A stretch of DNA of 64,000 bases from a gamma proteobacterium HTCC2207. GTDB taxonomy: Bacteria > Pseudomonadota > Gammaproteobacteria > Pseudomonadales > Porticoccaceae. The DNA lies in the NCBI GenBank assembly GCA_905182855.1, contig CAJJDA010000004.1:124001-188000 (forward strand). Direction: 5' to 3'. How positions within the stretch are numbered: the stretch's first letter is position 1; every line of letters begins with the position of its first letter. A model generated the notes under the pieces. It had not been told where the DNA came from and did no database searches. It was given only the letters and a program-made list of their open reading frames with translations. A program made the position numbers and the translations under genes. This document shows, piece by piece, positions 30,957 through 40,245 of the stretch.

Positions 30957-32333
30957 CTAGATTACTCGGCCTGGGTTGAGGATGTTTTTGGGATCCATGG
31001 CTAGCTTTATAGTTCTCATCAGTGCAATCTCACTGTCACTTCTCGATAACGACAAAAATTCGCGCTTCAGCACGCCAACTCCGTGCTCTGCGGTAATAGC
31101 ACCGCCGTATTCACCAATCATGAGCATAATATCTCGATTAATTCTGACTTTATCCTCCACGAGCCCAGTGTAGGCACAGACATGTAGGTTATTATCGCCA
31201 ATGTGGCCCCATAAAAGCACATTTATGTTTTCATATTTTTCCTTCAGACGCCTATCCATGTCCACCGCAAACCCGCCAATCTCGACAATAGGCAGACTGA
31301 TATCTTGGTTCGAAACGGGCCCAAGCACCTGGAAGAGTTCACCAATACCGTCGCGTATCTGCCAAAAAGTTGCCGCATCCTGATTGGACTGGGCGATGAG
31401 TGCATCGGTCAATAACCCTGATTCAAGCTGCTCAAACAGCGCAGATTCAAAACGCTCGGCACCCGAAACAAGGTCATTATCTTTATATTCAACCAACAAA
31501 TAATAAGAGTGCGACTCAGCAAATGGACTCGTCAAATCAGGGATCACCTCCATTACCTTGTCGTAATAGTTATCCCACATCAATTCAAAGCCAGTAAGAC
31601 CCGAACCCAAGCTGCGTTTTAAGGTAATTAAAAGTTTAGTCACTGACTCATAACTATTCAGCGCGCAAAGGGCAGTATGTGAACCGAGAGACTTTGGCTG
31701 CAGCTGCAGTACGACCCGCGTGACGATTCCCAGAGTACCTTCGGAGCCAATAAAAAGATGTTTCAGATCATAGCCTGAATTATTTTTAATCAGCTTATTC
31801 ATACTGCTAATAACCGTACCATCAGCCAGCACCACCTCGAGCCCCATTACCATCGCGCGGGTCATACCGTAACGAAGCACTTCTGTGCCTCCAGCATTGG
31901 TGGCAATATTACCGCCAATCATGCAGCTACCGCGGGCACCTAGGTCTAACGGCAAAAATAAATCATGTTTTTCGGCTGCCTCCTGTATGAGCTGCAATGG
32001 CGTACCTGCCTCTGCAGTCAGGGTCATACCCGTAATATCGACCTCTGTAACACCGCTCATACGCTCAAGTGAAATAGCAAACTCTCCAAGCTTTGGGGTT
32101 GCGCCTCCAGCCAGACCCGTCAAACCACCCTGCACAACTACAGACTGATTATATTGATGACAAAGAGCCATTATCGTAGAGAGCTCACCCGTGGTTCTTG
32201 GCTTCAGTAAGGCCCCGGGAGGACAGGGTTCGGCTCCACTCCAATCGGCGTAATATTTGTCACTGATAGCGTCGCCAAGTAAAAGACTGGAGGCATCTAG
32301 CGCGGACTCTAGCTGGCTGATTAACTCACTCAT
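30957..32333 (-). CDS. FAD-linked oxidase (D-2-hydroxyacid dehydrogenase type)
   Basis: A 458-aa flavoprotein. N-terminal FAD_binding_4 domain (LLKPRTTGELSTIMALCHQY, VVQGGLTGLAGG, GGNIATNAGGTEVLRYG, FIGSEGTLGIVTRVV) and C-terminal FAD-oxidase cap with LLWGHIGDNNLHVCAYTG and ITAEHGVGVLKREFLSLSRS. It resembles D-lactate / D-2-hydroxyglutarate dehydrogenases of the GlcD family; which hydroxyacid is used cannot be settled here. The frame opens at GTG 32366, but ATG 32331-32333 (MSELISQLESALD) gives the usual N-terminus. No partner subunit genes (glcE, glcF) are nearby. Confidence 0.85.
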   Translation of the reverse strand: MSELISQLESALDASSLLLGDAISDKYYADWSGAEPCPPGALLKPRTTGELSTIMALCHQYNQSVVVQGGLTGLAGGATPKLGEFAISLERMSGVTEVDITGMTLTAEAGTPLQLIQEAAEKHDLFLPLDLGARGSCMIGGNIATNAGGTEVLRYGMTRAMVMGLEVVLADGTVISSMNKLIKNNSGYDLKHLFIGSEGTLGIVTRVVLQLQPKSLGSHTALCALNSYESVTKLLITLKRSLGSGLTGFELMWDNYYDKVMEVIPDLTSPFAESHSYYLLVEYKDNDLVSGAERFESALFEQLESGLLTDALIAQSNQDAATFWQIRDGIGELFQVLGPVSNQDISLPIVEIGGFAVDMDRRLKEKYENINVLLWGHIGDNNLHVCAYTGLVEDKVRINRDIMLMIGEYGGAITAEHGVGVLKREFLSLSRSDSEIALMRTIKLAMDPKNILNPGRVI

Positions 32334-32647
32334 CGAGATTGTGCTGACCCTATTATATTGAACCACTCTGGGACGTGTATGATAGGGCTCCTCACCGCTG
32401 CCATCAAGTCTCCATCATCGATTGCACTAGGCATAGTAAGATCTAGATACCATCGCGAAGCACGTATCGCAATTACTGCAATTATTGATCGACTTACTGG
32501 CATGAAAATGGCATCTAACTATAGACCAACTTATGCGCCAACCTTTGCCACTAGAGGTTTTCAAGATCTGAACTTTTCGTTTGCAACAGGCTAAGCGAAA
32601 ATTGCTTAGTCTTAGACGGAAATATCATCATTCAGAACTCTTAGCGA
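32334..32647. other. 314-bp stretch without a recognised gene
   Basis: Between the FAD-linked oxidase start and the end of the 170-aa hypothetical gene. A 78-codon plus-strand frame (32358-32594) has no family pattern. A small inverted repeat, CTAAGC / GCTTAG with a 7-nt loop, lies at about 32592-32610 and could be a weak terminator. Otherwise nothing is seen. Confidence 0.5.
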
Positions 32648-33160
32648 TTACTTTTTACCCGCGATGGCGTGTGCAGTTTGAAATTCACTCAGCTCGCCGT
32701 CTGCTTGCACTATTTCAAGCTCAACGGAGACTTCGGCAACATGGCCATTAACTATTTTACAGTTTGACCACGAATACCAGCTATTTACTGACTTACGACC
32801 GGAAGTTTTCGACATATCAGCTACAAAGAGGATGCTGTCTTCGTTTTTCCGTCTCGGGGTAATATCGATAAGATCACCATTATCTTTTATGACGGAGTGA
32901 AATTCAGCTTCATAAAATCCTAGTTTTTTGTCTTCCCAAAGAGACCAGCCATATATAATTGCGCAGCCCGTTTTCTTTTTTTCATCCTCACAATTTTTAA
33001 AGCAAAAGGAATTAAGGTATGTGTCTGAGCGATGTGTAAAACTTAAATAAACAGGTTTAGCGTCAGTTATTTTCAATGCTGATAATAATAATTTAACACC
33101 TTTACGAATCTGTTTTGGTGTCTTTGGAGTAACTGTCATCTCTACATTAAGCGTTTTCAT
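32648..33160 (-). CDS. Unrecognised 170-aa protein, possible transglutaminase-like pattern
   Basis: I do not recognise the family with certainty. The gene has a good ribosome site (GGAGG, 7 bases before ATG 33160), no signal peptide or membrane segment, and is Lys-rich with several Cys. The middle reads KTGCAIIYGWSLWED, then YEAEFHSVIKDNGDLIDITP, then ILFVADMSKTSG. The order Cys ... His ... Asp, with the His followed by a turn and DLIDITP, recalls the HxWxEV...WxDxDPT layout of transglutaminase/papain-fold enzymes, but this is a weak resemblance. Base composition is more AT-rich than neighbours and it lies in the inserted segment, so transfer is plausible. Confidence 0.6.
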   Translation of the reverse strand: MKTLNVEMTVTPKTPKQIRKGVKLLLSALKITDAKPVYLSFTHRSDTYLNSFCFKNCEDEKKKTGCAIIYGWSLWEDKKLGFYEAEFHSVIKDNGDLIDITPRRKNEDSILFVADMSKTSGRKSVNSWYSWSNCKIVNGHVAEVSVELEIVQADGELSEFQTAHAIAGKK

Positions 33161-33178
33161 CTCACACCTCCGATTCCG

Positions 33179-33370
33179 CTATAGGGTACGAAGAATAACG
33201 ATTTCCTTCACTATAATACTTTTTATCGCACAGACATGGATTTTTTTATTGCGGTATTTTTCACTAACCCAACTTGGACCGCCTTCGATGACTAGCTCTA
33301 TACCCGCATAACTGGCCGCGTCAGAGGCCAAAAATAGGACACAGTCAGCGACCTCCTCCGATTCCGCAAG
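33179..33370 (-). pseudogene. SDR oxidoreductase remnant (C-terminal fragment)
   Basis: A minus-strand frame begins right after an in-frame TAA and reads LAESEEVADCVLFLASDAAS, then YAGIELVIEGGPSWVSEK, the unmistakable end of a short-chain dehydrogenase (the ...EVA..V.FLASD.A.YITG..L.VDGG pattern). The Rossmann domain and active site Ser/Tyr/Lys are absent upstream, where the DNA has no matching frame. It is a leftover of a deleted gene; the tail after the family end is extended by about 25 codons to TAG at 33179. Confidence 0.75.
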
Positions 33371-33461
33371 TTAAGACCATCTAAATTTTAAAATTGGATC
33401 CAGTAGTTTGATTGCCTGCTGGCCGCATTGGAACCGGGCTTCATCTGTCCTTACAATGCAT

Positions 33462-33494
33462 AAAAAAAGGCCAATTCATCGCGAATCGGCCTTT
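33462..33494 (-). terminator. Terminator after tRNA-Leu
   Basis: On the minus strand AAAGGCCGATTC pairs with GAATTGGCCTTT (12 bp, one G-T) around a GCGAT loop, followed by T7. It closes the secG-tRNA-Leu transcript. Confidence 0.9.
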
Positions 33495-33518
33495 AAACGT
33501 CCATTTGTATAAATTTAG

Positions 33519-33603
33519 TGGTGCGGATGGGGGGACTTGAACCCCCACGACCTAAGTCACCAGCCCCTCAAGCTGACGCGTCTACCAATTCCGCCACATC
33601 CGC
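33519..33603 (-). tRNA. tRNA-Leu (GAG)
   Basis: An 85-nt class II tRNA with encoded CCA. Acceptor GCGGATG pairs with CATCCGC; anticodon GAG in AGCTTGAGGGGCT; a long variable arm (TGGTGACTTAGGTCG) and T arm GGGGGTTCAAGTCCCCC. It corresponds to leuU, which follows secG in E. coli and pseudomonads. Confidence 0.95.
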
Positions 33604-33748
33604 GCAATACTAAATCTATACTGTGTTTGATACTGAACTATCTTGTCCATTTTGAGGTAAATCATCTTATTTAATACGTAAACCCACAACCCCTCAAGAC
33701 AGCCTGTCTAGCAATGTCGCCACTTGGGCTTTCAATCTTAACAGCGGA

Positions 33749-34108
33749 TTACTGAGGAATATCAGAACTGTCCTCTGACGACGTGGTTTCACGACCATCC
33801 AGACCGGGAATATCCATAGCCTCTGGTCGGAGGGAAATCGATTCCAACTCGGGCAGCAAAATTTCTTGAATAATGGTCTTATCTTTAGCGATAACCGCCA
33901 AGCTTACGCTGGTGACAAAAAATATTGTCGCAAGAATGGCGGTCATTTTACTGAAGAAATTCCAGCCACCGCCACTGCCAAACACTGTTTGTGAAGCGCC
34001 AGAGCCAAATGATGCTCCTGCTTCTGCGCCTTTACCCTGTTGTAAAAGGATAAGACCAATAAGGCCAACCGCTATAACAAAGTGAAAGATTAAGATAAAT
34101 TTTTCCAT
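33749..34108 (-). CDS. secG: Preprotein translocase subunit SecG
   Basis: A 119-aa inner-membrane subunit of SecYEG. Two hydrophobic segments (about 4-23 and 52-74) flank the conserved LLQQGKGAEAGASFGSGASQ loop and FGSGGGWNFFSKMTA. The C-terminal 45 residues are an acidic, low-complexity tail. It lies 13 bp after tpiA and is followed by tRNA-Leu. Confidence 0.97.
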   Translation of the reverse strand: MEKFILIFHFVIAVGLIGLILLQQGKGAEAGASFGSGASQTVFGSGGGWNFFSKMTAILATIFFVTSVSLAVIAKDKTIIQEILLPELESISLRPEAMDIPGLDGRETTSSEDSSDIPQ

Positions 34109-34121
34109 CGTTTCTATCTGC

Positions 34122-34874
34122 CTATTCTGCTCGTTTTACTATATTAAAAAATTCAATTGCCTCTAGTGAGGCCCCACCAACCAGCCCGCCATTGATATCG
34201 GGTTGGCCAAATAACTCTGCTGCGTTGCTAGCCTTGACGCTGCCGCCATAAAGTAGCCTTGTGCTTAAACCAACTTCACCCAGCTGGTTGCGTATGGCTC
34301 TGTGCACCTGCTGCGCTTGCTCGGGGCTGGCAGTTTCACCTGTTCCTATGGCCCAAACTGGTTCATAGGCAACAACCGCGCGACAAACATTGTGCATGCC
34401 TACGCAATCAATGACCGCCTTGATTTGCGCTGTGACTACTGCGACAGTCTGCTCCTGCTGACGCTGCCGCAACGTTTCCCCAACACAGAGGATGGGGATT
34501 AAGCCACTACTTTGCGCTGCCTTAAATTTCTCTGCCACTGTGGCACTGCTCTCTCCAAACAAATCTCGCCGCTCAGAATGCCCTACCAATACATAGTCGC
34601 AACCCTGATCGACTAGCATGTCCCCGGAGATCTCGCCTGTGTATGCGCCCGAACCATGTTGAGACAGGTTCTGTGCTCCCACTGCGATACCGCTACCCGC
34701 AACTGCCCCTTTCACTAAGCTGAGATGTACAGAGGGGGGAAATAACACCATTTCAACCGAACGCTCGGCTACTGGACGGTCGCTCCATTGCGCGACTAAC
34801 TGAGCGGCCAAATGTCTGGCGGTTTCAGTGTTGCCATGCATTTTCCAGTTGCCCGCCACAAGCGGTTTAATCAT
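34122..34874 (-). CDS. tpiA: Triosephosphate isomerase
   Basis: A 250-aa glycolytic enzyme interconverting DHAP and G3P. Catalytic Lys in AGNWKMHG, His in VGHSERR, Glu in AYEPVWAIGTG and the phosphate loop LYGGSVKASNAAE are present. The frame opens at 34934, but ATG 34872-34874 (MIKPLVAGNWK) with AGAGGT upstream is the family start. Located between glmM and secG. Confidence 0.97.
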   Translation of the reverse strand: MIKPLVAGNWKMHGNTETARHLAAQLVAQWSDRPVAERSVEMVLFPPSVHLSLVKGAVAGSGIAVGAQNLSQHGSGAYTGEISGDMLVDQGCDYVLVGHSERRDLFGESSATVAEKFKAAQSSGLIPILCVGETLRQRQQEQTVAVVTAQIKAVIDCVGMHNVCRAVVAYEPVWAIGTGETASPEQAQQVHRAIRNQLGEVGLSTRLLYGGSVKASNAAELFGQPDINGGLVGGASLEAIEFFNIVKRAE

Positions 34875-34975
34875 TCTTTCTAACCTCTTTGGGGCTGCCC
34901 TTCGAAAGGGCGCAAATGCTACCCGACAAAGCATGATTATACAACCGAGAAACGCCCTTTATCATCGAAAAACAC

Positions 34976-36319
34976 TCAGCCAACCTGCTGTTTGACAATT
35001 TTTGCCATACCTTCCACAAGTTCATTTACCAACATCGAGTCTTCACCTTCTACCATGACTCTAATTAATGGCTCTGTGCCTGAAGGTCTCAGTAAAACGC
35101 GACCTCTGCCATCGAGTTTTTTCTCAGCATCTACAACCGCCTGATTGATCACCGCGTTATCACTTATATCTACTTTCTTTGATAAACGAACATTAATCAT
35201 GGTCTGAGGGAATTTGCTCATACCGCTTTTAAGTTGCGAAAGTGTTTTGCCGCTTTCGATAACCGCTAAGATTACCTGCAGTGCCGCGACTATGCCATCA
35301 CCTGTGGTGCTATGACCGCCGCAGAGGACATGACCTGAGGCTTCGCCGCCCAAACTCCAGTCGTTGGCTTTGAGGGCTTCAACCACATAGCGATCGCCTA
35401 CCTTGGTGCGGGTGAAAGGGATGCCTAATTCAGTCAGCGCCAACTCTAGCCCCAGATTACTCATCTGCGTACCTGCCACACCATTACAGCCCTTTGGTGA
35501 TGCATGACGATACTGCGCGATCATATAAATCAGTTCGTCGCCGTCAACAATGACGCCGTTTTCATCAACCATCAGGACACGATCCCCGTCGCCATCAAGA
35601 GCCACGCCAAGATCGGCCTTTTCGGCCAACACCGCTGCCTGCAGTGGGGCCATGTGGGTAGAGCCGCACTGATGATTAATGTTAAAACCGTTGGGTTCGA
35701 CACCCATGGTAATCGTGCTGGCTCCCAGTTCTTTAAATACCTTTGGTGCGGCGTTATAGGTGGCGCCATGAGCACAATCTAAGACGACCTTGAGTCCTCT
35801 CAGGTTTAATCCGGTGGGCAGACTAGCTTTACAAAACTCTATATAACGGCCGGTAGCATCACTGATACGACGCGCCTTGCCCAGATGATCAGTGCCATTA
35901 GTGACTAATGGCTGGTCTATAAGCGCTTCAATCTCCAATTCCACATGATCGGGCAATTTACAGCCATCGGCAGCAAAAAACTTGATACCGTTGTCACACA
36001 CAGGGTTGTGGGACGCGCTGATAACGATACCGGCGGATGCACGAAATGCTCTAGTAAGGTAAGCGATGGCGGGCGTCGGCATAGGACCTAGCATATCGAC
36101 GTCGACGCCCGCGGCAATTAAGCCTGCTTCGAGGGCGGATTCGAACATGTAGCCTGATACTCTGGTATCTTTACCAATTAATACGCGCTTTTTACCTTCG
36201 GCATGCCGGGTCAATACAATACCGGCAGCCCAGCCCAACTTAAGCATAAAGTCAGCAGTGATGGGGTGCTCTCCTACTTTGCCTCGAATACCGTCTGTAC
36301 CAAAATATTTTGTCGCCAT
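34976..36319 (-). CDS. glmM: Phosphoglucosamine mutase
   Basis: A 447-aa enzyme converting glucosamine-6-P to glucosamine-1-P for UDP-GlcNAc and so for peptidoglycan and LPS. The phosphoserine loop [19 protein letters not shown], the metal loop [14 protein letters not shown], the sugar loop [10 protein letters not shown] and the phosphate loop [18 protein letters not shown] are intact. It lies 8 bp after folP. Confidence 0.98.
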   Translation of the reverse strand: MATKYFGTDGIRGKVGEHPITADFMLKLGWAAGIVLTRHAEGKKRVLIGKDTRVSGYMFESALEAGLIAAGVDVDMLGPMPTPAIAYLTRAFRASAGIVISASHNPVCDNGIKFFAADGCKLPDHVELEIEALIDQPLVTNGTDHLGKARRISDATGRYIEFCKASLPTGLNLRGLKVVLDCAHGATYNAAPKVFKELGASTITMGVEPNGFNINHQCGSTHMAPLQAAVLAEKADLGVALDGDGDRVLMVDENGVIVDGDELIYMIAQYRHASPKGCNGVAGTQMSNLGLELALTELGIPFTRTKVGDRYVVEALKANDWSLGGEASGHVLCGGHSTTGDGIVAALQVILAVIESGKTLSQLKSGMSKFPQTMINVRLSKKVDISDNAVINQAVVDAEKKLDGRGRVLLRPSGTEPLIRVMVEGEDSMLVNELVEGMAKIVKQQVG

Positions 36320-36327
36320 AAGTCGTT

Positions 36328-37197
36328 TTATTCTCCGTGCGCCGATGCGCTATTTTGCCAAACCCTGAGGGCCTGAACCGTTTCTTTTACATCGTGAACT
36401 CTTAGTATTAACGCGCCCCGAACAGCATTAATTTTTTGTGCGGCTAATACCGCCATGGTAACACTTCCCATTAGCCTTTCATCCACTGCCGAACCTAGTA
36501 GCTCTCCGATCATGCTCTTCCGCGACAGGCCAACCAGCATTGGCTGGCCCCTAGCGGCGAGCTGATCCAGACTATTAAACAGGCTCAGATTATGGTCGAG
36601 TGTTTTACCAAAGCCAAAACCGGGATCAAGCAGGATTTGATCAGCGGCAATACCCGCAGCAAGGCAGTCTTGTTGACGTTGCTCTAAAAACCCCAGTACC
36701 TCGGCAACCACATCAATATAGTCGGGACGCTTTTGCATAGAACTCGGTTGATTCTGCATATGCATTAAGCAGACGGGTAATTGGGTGTCGGCAGCGGCAC
36801 GCAATGCGCCTTTCCGCTGTAACGCGCGTACGTCGTTAATAATGTTGGCCCCAGCACCTGCGGCCGCTTTAATGACCTGTGGACTGCTAGTATCGATCGA
36901 TATCAGACAATCAAAACGTACCTTTACAGCCTGTAGCACCGGAATAACCCGATCTAGCTCCTGTTGAATTGAGACTGGTGTTGCGCCCGGCCGCGTCGAT
37001 TCGCCACCGATATCGATAATATCAGCCCCATCAGCAAGCATCACTTCGACCGCTTGCAGGGTTTTGCTCTGATCCAACTGTCCTCGGGTATACAGCCGTC
37101 CGGCGTCCGAAAATGAATCTGGGGTAACATTTAATATACCCATCACTGCAGGACAGGATAGGTCGAGCATTTTGTTACCACATTTTAATGCGCGCAT
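36328..37197 (-). CDS. folP: Dihydropteroate synthase
   Basis: A 289-aa folate enzyme joining p-aminobenzoate to the pterin pyrophosphate; the target of sulfonamides. Motifs [49 protein letters not shown] and [12 protein letters not shown] are present. The ATG at 37197 gives an N-terminus aligned with E. coli FolP, yet it lies only 7 bases after the T-run of the ftsH terminator and has no clear Shine-Dalgarno; a second ATG at 37165-37167 is possible but shortens the conserved start. Confidence 0.95.
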   Translation of the reverse strand: MRALKCGNKMLDLSCPAVMGILNVTPDSFSDAGRLYTRGQLDQSKTLQAVEVMLADGADIIDIGGESTRPGATPVSIQQELDRVIPVLQAVKVRFDCLISIDTSSPQVIKAAAGAGANIINDVRALQRKGALRAAADTQLPVCLMHMQNQPSSMQKRPDYIDVVAEVLGFLEQRQQDCLAAGIAADQILLDPGFGFGKTLDHNLSLFNSLDQLAARGQPMLVGLSRKSMIGELLGSAVDERLMGSVTMAVLAAQKINAVRGALILRVHDVKETVQALRVWQNSASAHGE

Positions 37198-37203
37198 AGA
37201 TGT

Positions 37204-37238
37204 AAAAAAACCTCGAAGCTGGTTGGGCTTCGAGGTTT
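37204..37238 (-). terminator. Strong terminator between ftsH and folP
   Basis: A perfect 12-bp stem (AAACCTCGAAGC / GCTTCGAGGTTT) with a 7-nt loop and T7 on the minus strand. It begins 24 bp after the ftsH stop and ends 7 bp before the folP ATG. Confidence 0.92.
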
Positions 37239-37261
37239 ATTCCTATTAGTCAGATTAAAAA

Positions 37262-39189
37262 TCAAACGTCCTCAACGGGACCGCCGATTGGATCGTCTTG
37301 TTTCGTCTCTTCGTCACGGGCCTGTTCTTTGTCAGACTTATTACCGCCAGCGCTACCGTCAAAATCATTATCGTCCCACTGGTGAGGTGGACGCACTTTA
37401 ATGCGTTTCATCAAGTCGTCGACCTGATCGGCATCAATGGTTTCATATTCCATCAATGCATCTTTCATGGCCTCAAGAATATCGCGATTATCTTCGAGTA
37501 ACTTCTTCGCCATGCCGTAGGCGTCATTTAGGATGCGGCGTACTTCCTGATCGATCTCGCGAGAGGTATCTTCGGAATAATGGGTGTTGCCTCCACCGGG
37601 TGCCTGCGACTCATCTTCGCCATAGAGTATCGGGCCCATCTTTTCGTTAAGACCCCACTTGGTCACCATATTACGCGCCATTTGGGTGGCGCGCTCGATA
37701 TCATTGGATGCGCCTGTCGTCACGCCGTCGAGGCCGCCAACCAGCTCTTCAGCTATTCGTCCACCAAACAGGCTGCACAGTTGACTGGTGATCTGACGAC
37801 GATTGAGGCTGTAACGATCCTCTTCGGGCAGGTACTGGGTAACTCCCAGTGCACGTCCGCGCGGGATAATGGTGACTTTGTGTACCGGATCATGTTCAGG
37901 CACTAGGCGGCCAATAATGGCATGGCCCGATTCATGGTAGGCGGTGTTGGTCTTTTCTTTTTCCGACATGACCATGGAGCGTCTTTCTGCCCCCATCATA
38001 ATTTTGTCACGGGCGTTCTCGAACTCTTCCATCGTTACCGTACGACGATTCGCGCGCGCTGAAAATAGCGCGGCCTCATTGACTAAGTTGGCCAGATCAG
38101 CCCCCGAAAACCCTGGAGTGCCACGAGCCAATATCGCCAGGTTCACCGATTCATCCAGCGGTACTTTTCGGGCATGGACCTTGAGAATTTGTTCCCGCCC
38201 ACGGATGTCTGGCAGACTCACATACACTTGACGATCAAATCGGCCCGGTCTTAATAGCGCCTTGTCCAATACGTCGGGCCGATTAGTTGCTGCGATAACA
38301 ATAACGCCCTCATTGCCTTCAAAGCCATCCATCTCAACCAGCAGTTGATTCAACGTCTGTTCTCGCTCGTCGTTACCACCACCATAACCGCCGCCACGAT
38401 GACGGCCAACGGCATCAATTTCATCAATAAAGATAATACAGGGTGCCTGCTTTTTAGCCTGTTCAAACATGTCACGCACACGGGAGGCACCAACACCCAC
38501 AAACATCTCCACAAAGTCGGAGCCGGAGATAGAGAAAAACGGTACCTTTGCTTCACCAGAAATAGCCTTGGCCAGCAGCGTTTTACCGGTACCCGGAGGG
38601 CCAACCATTAGTACACCTTTGGGAATGCGCCCACCAAGACGTTGAAACTTGCTGGGGTCACTAAGGAATTCAACTAGCTCGGCCACATCTTCTTTGGCTT
38701 CATCGACACCGGCCACATCGGCAAAGGTGGTCTTAATTTGATCGCCAGTGAGTAATTTGGCTTTGCTCTTACCAAAACTCATGGGCCCGCCTTTACCGCC
38801 CCACCACCCTGCATCTGTCGCATAAAGAACACGAAGATTGCAAGGATCAACAGAATAGGGAATGCTGCCACTAGCAGTTGGGTGAATATATTCGGCGATT
38901 CCGCCTCTTTGCCGACGATCTCTACATTATGGTTGACCAGATCAGCCATCAAACCGGGGTCTGCAATGTTCGGTCGAACCGTACGAAAGGTGGTCCCATC
39001 TTTACGCTCGCCTAAAATAAGCAACTGCTGGGTCTCAACTTTGGCGACGCGATCATTCTGCACTTCCTGAAGGAACTGCGAATAGCCGAGCTCCTGCTCT
39101 TCGGCTTGCGGTGTAAAGCTATTAAAAACCGATAATAGAATAGCGGCTAAGACAAGCCATACGACTAAATTTTTTGCCAGATCGTTCAA
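37262..39189 (-). CDS. ftsH: ATP-dependent zinc metalloprotease FtsH, frameshifted
   Basis: Membrane AAA+ protease that controls LpxC, sigma-32 and membrane-protein quality; about 643 aa joined. Two membrane helices (about 5-24 and 100-120) flank the periplasmic part; then [11 protein letters not shown] domain with [13 protein letters not shown] (Walker A), [13 protein letters not shown] (Walker B) and [20 protein letters not shown], and the zinc motif HESGH. A frameshift at 38799-38802 separates [10 protein letters not shown] from [11 protein letters not shown]: one more G in the G4 run would give [16 protein letters not shown]. The start is TTG 39187-39189 with GAGAGGA upstream. An essential gene in relatives, so sequence error is likely. 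Confidence 0.93.
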
Positions 39190-39201
39190 TGTTTCATCCT
39201 C

Positions 39202-39822
39202 TCAATTACTCTTTAGGCCTTTGGCTACCAGATAGACTTCACGGGATTTGGCGCGCGAGGCCTCCGGCTTCTTCATACTGACACTATTAAACAATGTTCT
39301 GACATGACGCACAAACTGATCAAAACCTTCACCCTGAAACACTTTGGAGATAAAGACCCCATCGGGCTTTAACACCTGAGTAGTTAAATCAATCGCCAAT
39401 TCTGCTAAATATATCATGGCTGGCTGATCTACAGCCTTAGCTCCCGTTAAATTGGGGGCCATATCGGAAATTACAAGGTCTACGGGTCGATTTCCGATAA
39501 GTAAAAGCAAGTCGTCAGTGATGTCCTGTTCAGTGAAATCACCCTGAATAAAGTCGACCCCGGCTATCGGATCCATGGGCAGTATATCCAACGCATGCAC
39601 GCTACCCTCATGCCCAACTAAGCGCGACGCCACCTGAGACCAGCCTCCAGGGGCTGACCCTAAATCTACGACGGTCATGCCCGGTCGGATCATGCGTTCT
39701 TTTTCGACTATTTCGAGCAGTTTGTAACTGGCTCGGGAACGGTAACCGTCCTTTTGTGACTGTTTAACATAGGGATCCTTAATATGTTGTTTGATCCAAT
39801 CCCGATTTTTAGATTTCGTCAT
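39202..39822 (-). CDS. rlmE: 23S rRNA 2'-O-ribose U2552 methyltransferase RlmE (FtsJ/RrmJ)
   Basis: A 206-aa SAM-dependent heat-shock methyltransferase acting on 50S subunits. The SAM motif [20 protein letters not shown] and the catalytic K-D-K-E set ([26 protein letters not shown], and the Glu in REVYLV) are present. It lies 12 bp upstream of ftsH, the usual pair, and is divergent from yhbY. Confidence 0.97.
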   Translation of the reverse strand: MTKSKNRDWIKQHIKDPYVKQSQKDGYRSRASYKLLEIVEKERMIRPGMTVVDLGSAPGGWSQVASRLVGHEGSVHALDILPMDPIAGVDFIQGDFTEQDITDDLLLLIGNRPVDLVISDMAPNLTGAKAVDQPAMIYLAELAIDLTTQVLKPDGVFISKVFQGEGFDQFVRHVRTLFNSVSMKKPEASRAKSREVYLVAKGLKSN

Positions 39823-39871
39823 GAGATAGTTTTCGCTAGAATGGCCGACTTATTTACTAGAGTTACGCAGT

Positions 39872-40177
39872 ATGACAACTTCTAACGAAGATAAAAAATA
39901 TTTACGCCGATTAGGTCATAATCTTAAGCCCGTAGTCACTATTGCGGCAAAAGGCCTGACTGAGCCTGTATGCGCGGAGATTGAACGCGCCCTTACTGAC
40001 CACGAACTGATCAAAATAAAATTAGCCGTGGGCGATCGCGCAGCCAAAAAAGCGGTTATTGACAAAATATGCACTACCAGCGGCGCGGCAGTGGTTCAGG
40101 CAATTGGCCATATTGTGTTGTTGTTTCGCAAAGCCAAAAAACCTAACCCAAAACTTTCTAACCTGCTGCGCCAGTAA
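39872..40177 (+). CDS. yhbY: Ribosome assembly RNA-binding protein YhbY (CRS1-YhbY/KH)
   Basis: A 101-aa KH-like protein that associates with pre-50S particles. The family pattern KKYLRRLGHNLKPVVTIAAK, GLTEPVCAEIERALTDHELI and QAIGHIVLLFRKAKKPNP is clear. It is divergent from rlmE with a 49-bp shared upstream region, as in E. coli. Confidence 0.95.
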   Translation: MTTSNEDKKYLRRLGHNLKPVVTIAAKGLTEPVCAEIERALTDHELIKIKLAVGDRAAKKAVIDKICTTSGAAVVQAIGHIVLLFRKAKKPNPKLSNLLRQ

Positions 40178-40245
40178 GACAGCGCTTGAGGCCGCGGCAA
40201 TATTGCCTTTGTGCCATAATCCGCAGAAATTGCAGAGGATTTTTC

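Noticed and set aside
32358-32594. 78-codon plus-strand frame upstream of the FAD-linked oxidase
   Set aside because: No recognisable pattern and no ribosome site; it overlaps the 5' side of the opposite gene.
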